From Bacteroidota bacterium (GTDB taxonomy: Bacteria > Bacteroidota > Ignavibacteria > Ignavibacteriales > Ignavibacteriaceae), in contig JAKALM010000002.1 of NCBI GenBank assembly GCA_021824145.1, forward strand, positions 62,001-126,000: a stretch of 64,000 bases of DNA, read 5' to 3'. A model generated the notes under the pieces. That model was not told the origin of the DNA, made no database searches, and worked only from the letters and a program-made list of their open reading frames with translations. Numbering within the stretch: the first letter of the stretch is position 1; each line of letters begins with the position of its first letter. The translations under genes and the position numbers were made by a program. Below are positions 7,450 to 15,919 of the stretch, in pieces.

Positions 7450-9192
7450 CTAAGAGGCATATGCCCTCAACAACTTTTCCCTTCCCAATGAATTAACAAT
7501 CATAAATTCCTCTTCTGTTGCCTTTTCTTTGTCGCCATAATATTTATTTTCTACACTATCCTTTTGATTATCGGATTTTATTACGAGAGAAGAAAGAACT
7601 TCCAATTTCTTCACTACCAAATTATTACAGTCTTCGGCATCAATTTTTCCTTCAAGCAAATACGGACCCATCGAAAGAGTATGCTCAGCATATTTTGAAT
7701 ACACATTTGGAAATATTACTGCTTCAAAAGTTCCGGTTAAATCTTCAAGCGATAGAAACTTCATTATTTTTTCATTCTTAGTTCTTATTCGTTTTGATGT
7801 CATGTACCAACCTATCATCTTAACATTTTTGCCACGGTATTTGTTCATATCTTTAGCATGAATAATTGAAGGATCGTTGATAAACTTTTTATAAAAATAA
7901 AGCGGATGGCGTGTAACCATATAATCAAAACTTTCATATTCGTACATACATATTTCTTCAAGGCTGTAATTGATGTTTGTCTTCACTTGCTGTTCAAGCT
8001 GAAACGTTTCGTTCATAAAAAGATCATTATAATTCTGATCTAAAATTCTACGGCGGTTCATGTAAATATCCAAAAGGCGCAAAAGTTCCGGACGCGTTTG
8101 CTTAAAACATCCCAATGCACCGCATTTTATTAAAATCGAAGTCTCTTCGTAAGCCAAGCCAGTACGTATTAGAAAATCCGGAAGAGAAACAAATCGCCCA
8201 TTCTCTTTTCTTTCTGCCAGAATTTTATCAATAGAATTTTGTGAAAGATTTTTTACAGCCATTAACCCAATACGAATATTTTTGCCGCGGCCGGTATACT
8301 CATATTTACTTTGATTTATGCACGGCAGATGAATCTTTAATCCCATTCTTTTTGCTTCTTGAATGTAAACCGCAGCGGAATAAAAGCCGCCGCCGTTACT
8401 TAAAACACTTGCTATAAATTCTGCCGGATAATGTGCCTTAAGAAAAGCAACCTGAAAAGAAAGCAAAGCAAAAGATGCACTGTGTGCCTTGCAAAAAGAA
8501 TATCCTGCAAACGATTCAATTTGCCGCCATAATTCATTTGTTTGTTCATCAGTTAGGTTTTTACCTCTGCATGACGTATAAAATTTACGAACAATCTGTT
8601 CCATCGCTTTATGAGAGCGCATCTTTCCGCTCATTGCTCTGCGCATTAAATCAGCTTCTTCAAATGTAAGTCCCGCAATATAATGAGCAACTTTAATAAC
8701 ATCTTCTTGATAAATCATCACTCCGTAAGTTTCGCCAAGATATTTTTCCATTTCAGGAATTAAATATTTTCTTCTTTCAGGATTTTTGTGCCTTGCAATA
8801 AATTCCTGCATCATTCCGCTTTCGGCAACACCGGGGCGAATAATCGAGCTTGCTGCCGTCAACATTTCAAAAGTTTGTACATCAAGCCGGCGAAGCAATG
8901 AACGCATTCCCGGTGATTCAATATAAAAACAACCGATCGTGTTTCCGGTTCTTATCAAATTTTTTGTGGCTTCATCATTAAACAACATTTCAAAATCGAA
9001 AATATCAAAACCAACCGCAGCTGTGTTTCGAGGAATTATCGGATAAAGCATGTGAATGCTTAGGCTATTGCGCCATTGCGGTGGCATCTTATAAGCAGAA
9101 GCAATATCAATATTTAGATTTTGATCAAATTTCATAACATATATAGTGAACATTTGCACACTATATTTATGTTTTTCTGCAGCCAAAATCAA
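7450..9192 (-). CDS. N-terminally truncated DnaE-type DNA polymerase III alpha (probable remnant)
   Basis: 580 residues, about half the normal DnaE. Homology starts near residue 65 with GNTIGCFYIESPGMRSLLRRLD and runs through the fingers (MIYQEDVIKVAHYIAGLTFEE, FAGYSFCKAHSASFALLS), HhH-type and OB-fold parts (about 440-530). The PHP domain and the palm with its catalytic aspartates (PDxDxDF) are missing, and no coding remnant of them lies upstream, so it cannot polymerise DNA alone. The sequence style resembles the second, error-prone DnaE copies. The first 20 codons overlap a perfect palindrome, so a start at ATG 9135 is more likely than 9192. Its G+C looks higher than that of neighbours, which hints at a different origin. 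It may be a pseudogene or a retained accessory fragment. Confidence 0.75.
   Translation of the reverse strand: MILAAEKHKYSVQMFTIYVMKFDQNLNIDIASAYKMPPQWRNSLSIHMLYPIIPRNTAAVGFDIFDFEMLFNDEATKNLIRTGNTIGCFYIESPGMRSLLRRLDVQTFEMLTAASSIIRPGVAESGMMQEFIARHKNPERRKYLIPEMEKYLGETYGVMIYQEDVIKVAHYIAGLTFEEADLMRRAMSGKMRSHKAMEQIVRKFYTSCRGKNLTDEQTNELWRQIESFAGYSFCKAHSASFALLSFQVAFLKAHYPAEFIASVLSNGGGFYSAAVYIQEAKRMGLKIHLPCINQSKYEYTGRGKNIRIGLMAVKNLSQNSIDKILAERKENGRFVSLPDFLIRTGLAYEETSILIKCGALGCFKQTRPELLRLLDIYMNRRRILDQNYNDLFMNETFQLEQQVKTNINYSLEEICMYEYESFDYMVTRHPLYFYKKFINDPSIIHAKDMNKYRGKNVKMIGWYMTSKRIRTKNEKIMKFLSLEDLTGTFEAVIFPNVYSKYAEHTLSMGPYLLEGKIDAEDCNNLVVKKLEVLSSLVIKSDNQKDSVENKYYGDKEKATEEEFMIVNSLGREKLLRAYAS
9141..9166. 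promoter_or_regulatory. Operator-like palindrome at the start of the DnaE fragment
   Basis: ATATAGTG (9141-9148) and CACTATAT (9159-9166) are perfect 8-base arms around a 10-base centre. The site sits 6 bases upstream of the probable ATG at 9135 (minus strand). One inner half, GAAC on the plus strand, resembles a Gram-positive LexA half-site, but the partner half does not match. It looks like a binding site for a dimeric repressor. Identity as an SOS box is only a guess. Confidence 0.4.
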
Positions 9193-9343
9193 GGAAAGAA
9201 TTGAGAGAAGAAAATTTGATAGTAAAAATTTTATCGAGGATATTTAATAAAAATTATTCAAAATAGGAAGCTAAAAATAGAGGTATTCAAAGTAGTTGAT
9301 AAGATAGTTAAATTTTATTTGAACTAAAGAAAGGAAACTTAAA

Positions 9344-9550
9344 ATGGAAAAAAAACACACAACCGACGAAGACTTAGTTTGGATTTGCCAGTATTGCGGC
9401 GAACCAAATTCAATTTGGATTGATTTAACAATTGAAGGCAAACAGGACTTTATAGAAGAGTGCAGTATCTGCTGCCGACCTAATAGAATTATAATTTCAA
9501 TGGACGAGAATAACAATATCTTCATCGAATCAAGACATTATGATGAATGA
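9344..9550 (+). CDS. CPxCG-type cysteine-rich small protein
   Basis: 68 residues. The Cys pairs CQYCG (residues 15-19) and CSICC (41-45) are spaced like the two knuckles of the CPXCG cysteine-rich family (CxxCGE, then IEECxxCCRP), so the protein probably binds zinc. ID.T.EGKQDFIEECSICCRPN matches that family in order. Function is unknown. The ATG has a clear Shine-Dalgarno (AAAGGAAA) at a good distance. It is transcribed away from the truncated polymerase and towards ftsZ, on its own. Confidence 0.8.
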   Translation: MEKKHTTDEDLVWICQYCGEPNSIWIDLTIEGKQDFIEECSICCRPNRIIISMDENNNIFIESRHYDE

Positions 9551-9648
9551 CAGTTATTCCTTAATAAAATACTGCTGTTTTGTCGAGTATATCACTCCAT
9601 TCTTGCAAAATTATTTGCAATAAAAAAATTATTTCAACTAATATAACA

Positions 9649-10929
9649 TCAATCCATAATCATTCTAAGAAATGATGAACTGTCTTCATCATCTTTATTG
9701 TTCTCTGCATTAACATTATTTGTTTTCTCTTTTGCCCAATTATATCTTGAAGCATCAAAATTGAAACCGCTTTGAGGAGTTTCTTTATCGTCAGTCTTAT
9801 CTTCCAAAGTTGATTTGGGGCTTTTTACACGAAGGATAGTTGGGATATCTAAATTTTCCGAATCGATTTCTGTATCTTTATTCTCTAAGAAATTAAAACC
9901 TCCTCTAAAAGTATCTGCTGGCTGTGTTTTTGTATTTTTTGCCTTTGCTCCAAATCCTTGGTGAGAAGATTCAAAGCCAGTTGCAATTACTGTGTAAGAA
10001 ACATAATCATTCATCTCTTCTTTTCTTACGCAGCCAAAAATAACATTTGCTTCTTCGCCGGCAGCTTCAAATATTACATTATTTCCTTCATTTATTTCCT
10101 GCATCGTTAAATTGCTTGAGCCAGTAACATTCAACAATACACTTTTAGCGCCTTTAATATTTACGCCTTCTAACAACGGGCTTGATATTGCTTTTTGAGC
10201 CGCTTCAATTGCACGATTTTCTCCGCTGGCAATTCCGCATCCCATTAAAGCTTCACCGCTTTGATTCATTACTGCACGAACATCAGCAAAGTCAACATTT
10301 ATTAGTCCCTCAATTGTTATGATGTCGGCAATTCCTCTTGTTGCTTCATAAAGGACTTCATTTGGTTTATCAAATGCAGCAAAAGCATTTATGCTTTTAT
10401 CAAGAATGCTTAGAAGTCTTTCATTTGGAATTATGATTAAACTGTCAACATGCTGTTTTAACTCCTGAATTCCCTGCTCTGCATTGAGCATTCTTTTTTT
10501 ACCTTCCCATCTAAAAGGTTTGGTAACAATTCCTACAACTAATGAACCAATACTTTTTGCAATTGAGGCAACAACCGGTGCACCGCCTGTACCGGTTCCT
10601 CCGCCCATTCCGGCGGTAACAAAAACCATATCACTTCCTGAAAGAACTTCAGCAAGTTTTTCACGGTCTTCTTCCAAAGATTTTTTACCGACATTAGGAT
10701 CAGCTCCAGCACCGAGTCCGCGGGTAATGCTTGTGCCTACTTGAATTTTATGAGTTGCACTGCTGCTATTGAGAACTTGCGCATCGGTATTAACTGCTAC
10801 ATATTCAACTCCGGTAAGTCCTCTCTTAATCATGCTCTCGATGGCATTACAGCCGCCGCCGCCTACGCCAACTACTTTTAAAATTGCTGACATTGGCTTT
10901 CCTGTATCAAGTGTTGCAAAGCGCGCCAT
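9649..10929 (-). CDS. ftsZ: Cell division protein FtsZ
   Basis: 426 residues. It is the tubulin-like GTPase that forms the division ring. The N-terminal nucleotide loop GVGGGGCNAI is at 21-30, and the tubulin signature GMGGGTGTGGAP at about 107-118. The GTPase core ends near 330. A variable linker then leads to a short C-terminal peptide, SSSFLRMIMD, the docking site for FtsA and other partners. The start is well fixed by AAGGAGGT ahead of the ATG, one of the strongest ribosome-binding sites in the window, as expected for an abundant protein. It lies last in the dcw cluster, 24 bases after ftsA. Confidence 0.97.
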   Translation of the reverse strand: MARFATLDTGKPMSAILKVVGVGGGGCNAIESMIKRGLTGVEYVAVNTDAQVLNSSSATHKIQVGTSITRGLGAGADPNVGKKSLEEDREKLAEVLSGSDMVFVTAGMGGGTGTGGAPVVASIAKSIGSLVVGIVTKPFRWEGKKRMLNAEQGIQELKQHVDSLIIIPNERLLSILDKSINAFAAFDKPNEVLYEATRGIADIITIEGLINVDFADVRAVMNQSGEALMGCGIASGENRAIEAAQKAISSPLLEGVNIKGAKSVLLNVTGSSNLTMQEINEGNNVIFEAAGEEANVIFGCVRKEEMNDYVSYTVIATGFESSHQGFGAKAKNTKTQPADTFRGGFNFLENKDTEIDSENLDIPTILRVKSPKSTLEDKTDDKETPQSGFNFDASRYNWAKEKTNNVNAENNKDDEDSSSFLRMIMD

Positions 10930-10953
10930 TGTGTACCTCCTTGTTTTGAATTA

Positions 10954-12204
10954 TTATAGTTCATCAAAAAATTGTTGTACTCTTTTTACAAGTAATGAAA
11001 TTTTATTTTTACCCTGAGTTTTTTTGGGTTTAATTAATATCTGATATTCGCTTGATTTTCCTCCAGGAATTCCTCTTATAAGCCCTGCTACAGTTGCAAA
11101 TTCTGGACTTTCAATTTCATTTGATAAACCAGAACCTAGCTCCTGCGGAACTCCAATACGTGTTGGCAAACCAAAAACTTCTTCTGCTAATTCTATGCAT
11201 CCTTTTAACAATGAACCACCACCAGTTAATACAATTCCTGCTTTAATTTTATTTTTAAATCCAGCACTTCTTATTTCATTGTCAATAAGAGTGAAGAGTT
11301 CGCGCATTCTTAAACTAATAATTTGTGTTAGAAGACTGATTGGAATCTTTGCATTTCCTCTCGCTCCAACACCGCGAATAAGAATATCTTCATCTTTTAT
11401 AATTGCTGACTCAGATGCATATCCAAATTCTTTTTTAAGTTTTTCAGCTTCTTCAGTAACTACACCGAGAGATTCTCTAATATCATTTGTAACTTGATTA
11501 CCAGCCACTCCAATTACTTTAGAATGTTTAATAGCTTTATTATGGAATATTGCAATATCAGTTGTGCCGCCGCCAATATCAATTAAAGCAACGCCCAAAT
11601 CTTTTTCACTTTCTTCTAATACCGAAGAACTAGACGCAATTGGTTGAAGAATATAATCTTGAACTTGAAAGCCTGCGCGTTCAACAGATTTTTTTATATT
11701 TTGAATTGCTGGAATGGAAGCAAGAACAATATGATTTGTAGCTTCTAGTCTTGAACCTGACATTCCAATTGGATTTTCGATTCCTCCTTGATAATCAACA
11801 GAAAATTCTTCAGGAATTATATGAAGAATTTGTCTATCGGACGGAATTCTAATTGTTCTTACATCTGCTTCTAATCTTTCAAGATCTGCTTTTGTAATTT
11901 CTCTATCCTCGCCGCTGATCGTAATATAATTTCTATGTCGAATACTTGTAATATGTTCCCCGGCAACGCCAACGTTTACAAATGTTACTTCTAAACCAGC
12001 CCTATTTGAAGCGATTGAAACTGCTTCTTTTATTGCTTCTGCTGTTTTACCAATATTTGCAACAAGGCCTTTATGTAATCCTCCAGAAGGTGCAACTCCA
12101 AATCCCAAAATATTAATTTTATTACCTTCGTCAGTTCTTTCTGCAATAACTGCACAAACTTTTGTCGTTCCTAAATCAAGGCCTACAATTATATTCTTCT
12201 TCAT
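10954..12204 (-). CDS. ftsA: Cell division protein FtsA
   Basis: 416 residues with an actin-like ATPase fold. The phosphate 1 motif is GLDLGTTKVCAVIAE (8-22), phosphate 2 is ALIDIGGGTTDIAIF (about 205-219), and the adenosine motif is GIVLTGGGSLLKG (about 333-345). FtsA anchors FtsZ filaments to the membrane. The C-terminus (LLVKRVQQFFDEL) is an amphipathic helix of the membrane-targeting type. Its ATG overlaps the ftsQ stop by four bases (ATGA), which suggests translational coupling. Confidence 0.96.
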   Translation of the reverse strand: MKKNIIVGLDLGTTKVCAVIAERTDEGNKINILGFGVAPSGGLHKGLVANIGKTAEAIKEAVSIASNRAGLEVTFVNVGVAGEHITSIRHRNYITISGEDREITKADLERLEADVRTIRIPSDRQILHIIPEEFSVDYQGGIENPIGMSGSRLEATNHIVLASIPAIQNIKKSVERAGFQVQDYILQPIASSSSVLEESEKDLGVALIDIGGGTTDIAIFHNKAIKHSKVIGVAGNQVTNDIRESLGVVTEEAEKLKKEFGYASESAIIKDEDILIRGVGARGNAKIPISLLTQIISLRMRELFTLIDNEIRSAGFKNKIKAGIVLTGGGSLLKGCIELAEEVFGLPTRIGVPQELGSGLSNEIESPEFATVAGLIRGIPGGKSSEYQILIKPKKTQGKNKISLLVKRVQQFFDEL

Positions 12205-12971
12205 TCACTCAAACCTATTTTTTCGGCAGAGCCGAGATATATTTCGTTAGCAAATCTTAAATCAATGTATTCACTGCTATCAGCCAAACTGCTGCCATTA
12301 GTCATTCCATTTAGCATTAAATCAAGATAAACCATTTTTTTAGCAGCTTCTCCTTTACCAAAAAGTACTGGCGGCTTTAAGCCAGAAAATGTTAGCACAA
12401 TATCTCCGCCATTTCTAAGATTAATTTCTGAAAGTCTTTTATATAAACTTTCGTTGGTTAATTTCATGGCTTCGATAATTCTAAATGATTGTTTAATTTC
12501 ATCAGTTTTCAGATATGATAAAAGCTGAACTTTTTGATCATTAGCCAAATTACTGATTACCGGCAAATCTACATATTTTGTATTTGGAAGCATTGGAAGG
12601 ATTTGGAATTCATCTGAAATAAAATGCGGTTCACCAGATGAAATTAATACTGCTTCCAATTTCTTTTCAGTTAAATAAACTTTTACTATTTGATTTCCTA
12701 AATCTTCCAAATCAACTTTTTTTATATAAGGATGTTTTTCAAATTTTTCTTTAATCGAAAAAAGATTAAGAGTTCGATATTGTGTGCTGTCATCTAACTT
12801 TGTAAAAGAGAGATATTCGCTTACCGGCAGAAGCTTATTACCGGTTATTTCGATCATCTTAATTACTCCTTTGTTTGTTTTTTTGTTCGATGAAAATATC
12901 AAATAAGTAATACAAGAAATTAATATTACAAACAGAAACAGTTCTAATATCTTGCTTAATTTTTGATTCAT
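12201..12971 (-). CDS. ftsQ: Cell division protein FtsQ (POTRA domain)
   Basis: 256 residues: a short cytoplasmic tail, one membrane segment (about 9-27), then an extracytoplasmic POTRA domain beginning IKMIEITGNKLLPVSEYL (about 37-54) and a beta domain. FtsQ connects early and late division proteins. Sequence conservation of this family is low, so the name rests on the POTRA start, the size, the single membrane segment and the position between murC and ftsA, where ftsQ normally lies. It starts 6 bases after murC. Confidence 0.88.
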   Translation of the reverse strand: MNQKLSKILELFLFVILISCITYLIFSSNKKTNKGVIKMIEITGNKLLPVSEYLSFTKLDDSTQYRTLNLFSIKEKFEKHPYIKKVDLEDLGNQIVKVYLTEKKLEAVLISSGEPHFISDEFQILPMLPNTKYVDLPVISNLANDQKVQLLSYLKTDEIKQSFRIIEAMKLTNESLYKRLSEINLRNGGDIVLTFSGLKPPVLFGKGEAAKKMVYLDLMLNGMTNGSSLADSSEYIDLRFANEIYLGSAEKIGLSE

Positions 12972-12977
12972 TGATTA

Positions 12978-14348
12978 TCATGCTTTAATAAGTTCAACAA
13001 ATTTTTCACCAAATTTCCAAATATCACCGGCGCCCATTGTAACAATTATATCGCCGTCTCTTTTTATTTCTAACAACTTGTGAGGAATTTCATTTTTGTC
13101 TTTTACATAAATAACATTTTTGTGTCCGAACTTTCTTGCGGCTTCAGCAATCAATTCACCGGAGATTCCATTAATCGGTAATTCCCTTGCAGGATAAACA
13201 TCCGTACAAATAAAAATATCTGTATTAAGAAATGATCTTCCAAACTCTTGATAAAAATCTCTTGTCCGCGAATAAAGATGAGGTTGAAAAACTGCAACTA
13301 ATCTTCTATCCCAGCCGCTTCTAATTCCGGCAAGTGTAGCACTCGTTTCAGTTGGATGATGCGCATAATCATCAATAACTAAAATTTCTTTATTATATTT
13401 TATTTCAAATCTTCTGTAAACGCCAGTGAAAGATTCTAATGCTTTTTTAATTACATTGAAATCAATACCAAGCTCTTTGGCAATGCAAACGGCAACCAGT
13501 GAATTTTTTACGTTATGAACTCCTGGAATCTTCAAATTTAATTTTCCAAGTTCTTCACCTTTATACTTTACAATGAACGAACTTGAAAATTCATTATGAA
13601 TAATATCGGTTGCACGAATATCTGCCTGAGCAGTTAGTCCATAAGTAATGATTTTTTTATTTATTTGCGGAATAATATCCTGAAGTGCTGGTTCATCCAT
13701 ACACAAAACTACAAATCCATAAAACGGGACTTTGTTTGCAAACTCGATGAATGCCGATTTAATATCATCCAAATCTTTGTAAGTATCAAGATGCTCACTT
13801 TCCAAAGTTGTTATTGCCGCAATTGTTGGAGTCAATTTCAAAAAAGTCCGGTCAAATTCATCAGCTTCAACAACAATAAATTCACCTTGGCCTAATCGTG
13901 CATTTGTTCCGCCAAGTCCGCTAAGTTTTCCGCCGACAATAATTGTTGGATCAATTCCACCTTCAGTTAAAGTTAGTCCAACCATAGAGGTAGTTGTAGT
14001 TTTACCATGAGTTCCTGCGATGCCAATTCCGTATTTCATTCTCATGCATTCGGCTAACATTTCCGAACGTTTAATAATTGGAATCTTTTTTTCAATTGCT
14101 GCTGTAATTTCGGGATTGTCTAAAGTTACAGCAGATGAATAAACTAAAACATCTACATCTTTTAAATTATCAGCTGAATGTCCTTCGTAAATTTTCATTC
14201 CTAAGCTGCTCAACCTTGAAGTTATATCGCTTAAAGATTTATCAGAGCCTGAAATTTCAAAACCTTGGTTTAAAAGTATTTCAGCAATTCCGCTCATTCC
14301 AATTCCGCCAATGCCAACAAAGTGAACTTTTTTAATATTCTTAAACAT
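12978..14348 (-). CDS. murC: UDP-N-acetylmuramate--L-alanine ligase
   Basis: 456 residues. The N-terminal Rossmann part opens with HFVGIGGIGMSGIAEIL (9-25), the ATP loop AGTHGKTTTT is at 111-120, the central domain has EADEFDRTFLKL, and the C-terminal domain carries DDYAHHPTE and FQPHLYSRT. It adds L-alanine to UDP-MurNAc in the cytoplasm, the first amino-acid step of the stem peptide. It follows the PH-like membrane gene directly, with stop and start side by side, and precedes ftsQ. Confidence 0.97.
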   Translation of the reverse strand: MFKNIKKVHFVGIGGIGMSGIAEILLNQGFEISGSDKSLSDITSRLSSLGMKIYEGHSADNLKDVDVLVYSSAVTLDNPEITAAIEKKIPIIKRSEMLAECMRMKYGIGIAGTHGKTTTTSMVGLTLTEGGIDPTIIVGGKLSGLGGTNARLGQGEFIVVEADEFDRTFLKLTPTIAAITTLESEHLDTYKDLDDIKSAFIEFANKVPFYGFVVLCMDEPALQDIIPQINKKIITYGLTAQADIRATDIIHNEFSSSFIVKYKGEELGKLNLKIPGVHNVKNSLVAVCIAKELGIDFNVIKKALESFTGVYRRFEIKYNKEILVIDDYAHHPTETSATLAGIRSGWDRRLVAVFQPHLYSRTRDFYQEFGRSFLNTDIFICTDVYPARELPINGISGELIAEAARKFGHKNVIYVKDKNEIPHKLLEIKRDGDIIVTMGAGDIWKFGEKFVELIKA

Positions 14349-14819
14349 TTAATTCGTTTCCAATTTATCTTTTATATTCTGAAATCTTTCAATAAGATAA
14401 TCTTCATTTTCATAATCATATGGCCTAATAATTAATGGCCTCATTCTATGCTTCAACTTAATTCTAACTATTCTAAAAGCTCTGTTCTTTAATCTTCTTT
14501 TAGGATTAGAAATTTTTACTTCAGATACACTTTCCATCAAAAATGATTTTTTTGAAAATCGATTCACAAAAGAAATTTTTTCTTCAGTAATTTCCAAATA
14601 TTTATTAAGATATAAATTATATAGAAGACTGATTAATGAAACGAAAACTATTATAGCGAAGAAATAAATTATCGGATCTTTTGTAATTAAATGAAATGAA
14701 TCCTCAACAAATTCACCACGAATAATTGCATACAAAAGGAAAACTACAAAATATATTATAGTAGATTGATAATAGAACGACATATTATATTTAAAAATAT
14801 TTTTATTGTTTTCGTTCAT
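14349..14819 (-). CDS. Membrane protein with PH-like domain, inside the dcw cluster
   Basis: 156 residues. Two membrane segments (about 15-33 and 47-66) are followed by KYLEITEEKISFVNRFSKK, VSEVKISNP and RPLIIRPYDYEN. This beta-rich layout resembles small bacterial PH-domain (YcxB/DUF-type) membrane proteins. It has no standard dcw name. It overlaps murG by four bases (ATGA) and ends right beside murC, so it is clearly co-translated with them. A wall-synthesis or membrane-scaffold role is inferred from position only. The C-terminal half is very basic (RRLKNRAFRIVRIKLKHRMR), which could contact lipid head groups. Confidence 0.6.
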   Translation of the reverse strand: MNENNKNIFKYNMSFYYQSTIIYFVVFLLYAIIRGEFVEDSFHLITKDPIIYFFAIIVFVSLISLLYNLYLNKYLEITEEKISFVNRFSKKSFLMESVSEVKISNPKRRLKNRAFRIVRIKLKHRMRPLIIRPYDYENEDYLIERFQNIKDKLETN

Positions 14820-15919
14820 ATAGCCCGAGCATATTTAATAGCATTCTTAGCAATAACTTCTGCAGCATCAGGTTTAGCTAATGCAATTGCATTTTTTTTG
14901 AGTTCATCTAATTTTTTAGAATCAAAAATAATTGAGAAGATTTTTTCTGATAATTCATTATTAAGATTTTTATCTTCTATTAAAATTGTTGCATTTCTTT
15001 CGGATAAAGATTTTGCATTTATGTATTGATGATTCTCTGCTACATTCGGTGAAGGAACCAATATTGAAGGAATTCCTAAATTTAAAACTTCAGCAATTGT
15101 TGTTGCACCGGCTCTCGCTAAAAGAATATTGCAAGCAGAATAAGCAGAATTCATATCATCAATAAATGGAAAAACTTTTGTAAAATTTGAATTAAGGTTT
15201 TTATATTTTTCAATATAATTACTTCCTGTTTGCCAGATTACTTGTATTTTTTTTTCTTCAAATTTTTTAATCATCTTTGCAACTGCTTCATTAATTGAAT
15301 GTGCCCCAAGACTGCCGCCAAGCACAAGTAAAGTTTTAAATTCTTGCGACAAATTAAATTTACCCAGTGCTTCAATTTTATTAATCAAATTAATACTTGA
15401 TCTGACTGGGTTACCAGTTAACAGTAATTTTTCAGAATTACGAAAATATTTTTTCGAATCTTCAAAACTAATGTGGATTTCATCGGCATATTTTTCAAGT
15501 AATCTAGTTGTAACACCAGGATAACTATTTTGTTCAATTAAAATTATTTTTGCGCCAAAAACGGATGAACCAAAAATTGCCGGGCCGGAAACATATCCGC
15601 CAGAGCCAATAGCAACATTTGGTTTAAATTTCATATTTATAAAAATTGATTGAATTATCGAGACTAAAACTTTCAAGGGGAATAAAATATTTTCAAAATT
15701 AATTTTTCTGGAAAAGCCTTTTATCCATATCGATTTAAATTTATATCCGAGCTGCGGGACTACTCTTCCTTCAATTTTTGATTTTGTCCCTACAAATAAA
15801 ATTTCTGCTTCTGGGATTAAAGATTTTATCTTTTCAGCAACAGCAACTGCCGGAAACAAATGGCCGCCGGTTCCTCCGCCAGCAAATAAAAATCGATATG
15901 GAGTTCTACTTACGCTCAT
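14816..15919 (-). CDS. murG: UDP-GlcNAc--lipid I N-acetylglucosaminyltransferase MurG
   Basis: 367 residues with GT-B fold. The glycine-rich loop FAGGGTGGHLFPAVAVAE is at 12-29, GSGGYVSGPAIFGS about 100-113, ILIEQNSYPG about 122-131, LVLGGSLGAHSINEAV at the start of the C-terminal domain, and RAGATTIAEVLNLGIPSILVP holds the UDP-GlcNAc site. It makes lipid II on the inner face of the membrane. It overlaps ftsW by four bases and the PH-like gene by four bases. Confidence 0.97.
   Translation of the reverse strand: MSVSRTPYRFLFAGGGTGGHLFPAVAVAEKIKSLIPEAEILFVGTKSKIEGRVVPQLGYKFKSIWIKGFSRKINFENILFPLKVLVSIIQSIFINMKFKPNVAIGSGGYVSGPAIFGSSVFGAKIILIEQNSYPGVTTRLLEKYADEIHISFEDSKKYFRNSEKLLLTGNPVRSSINLINKIEALGKFNLSQEFKTLLVLGGSLGAHSINEAVAKMIKKFEEKKIQVIWQTGSNYIEKYKNLNSNFTKVFPFIDDMNSAYSACNILLARAGATTIAEVLNLGIPSILVPSPNVAENHQYINAKSLSERNATILIEDKNLNNELSEKIFSIIFDSKKLDELKKNAIALAKPDAAEVIAKNAIKYARAI

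Noticed and set aside
9193-9340. Search for the missing N-terminal half of DnaE upstream, as in a frameshifted gene
   Set aside because: The segment is too short and shows no PHP or palm motif in any frame. The loss is a deletion, not a frameshift.
9603-9620. TTGCAAA/TTTGCAA hairpin past the ends of ftsZ and the CPxCG gene
   Set aside because: No T tract follows the stem on either strand, so it is not a normal intrinsic terminator. Short A/T palindromes are common at this base composition.
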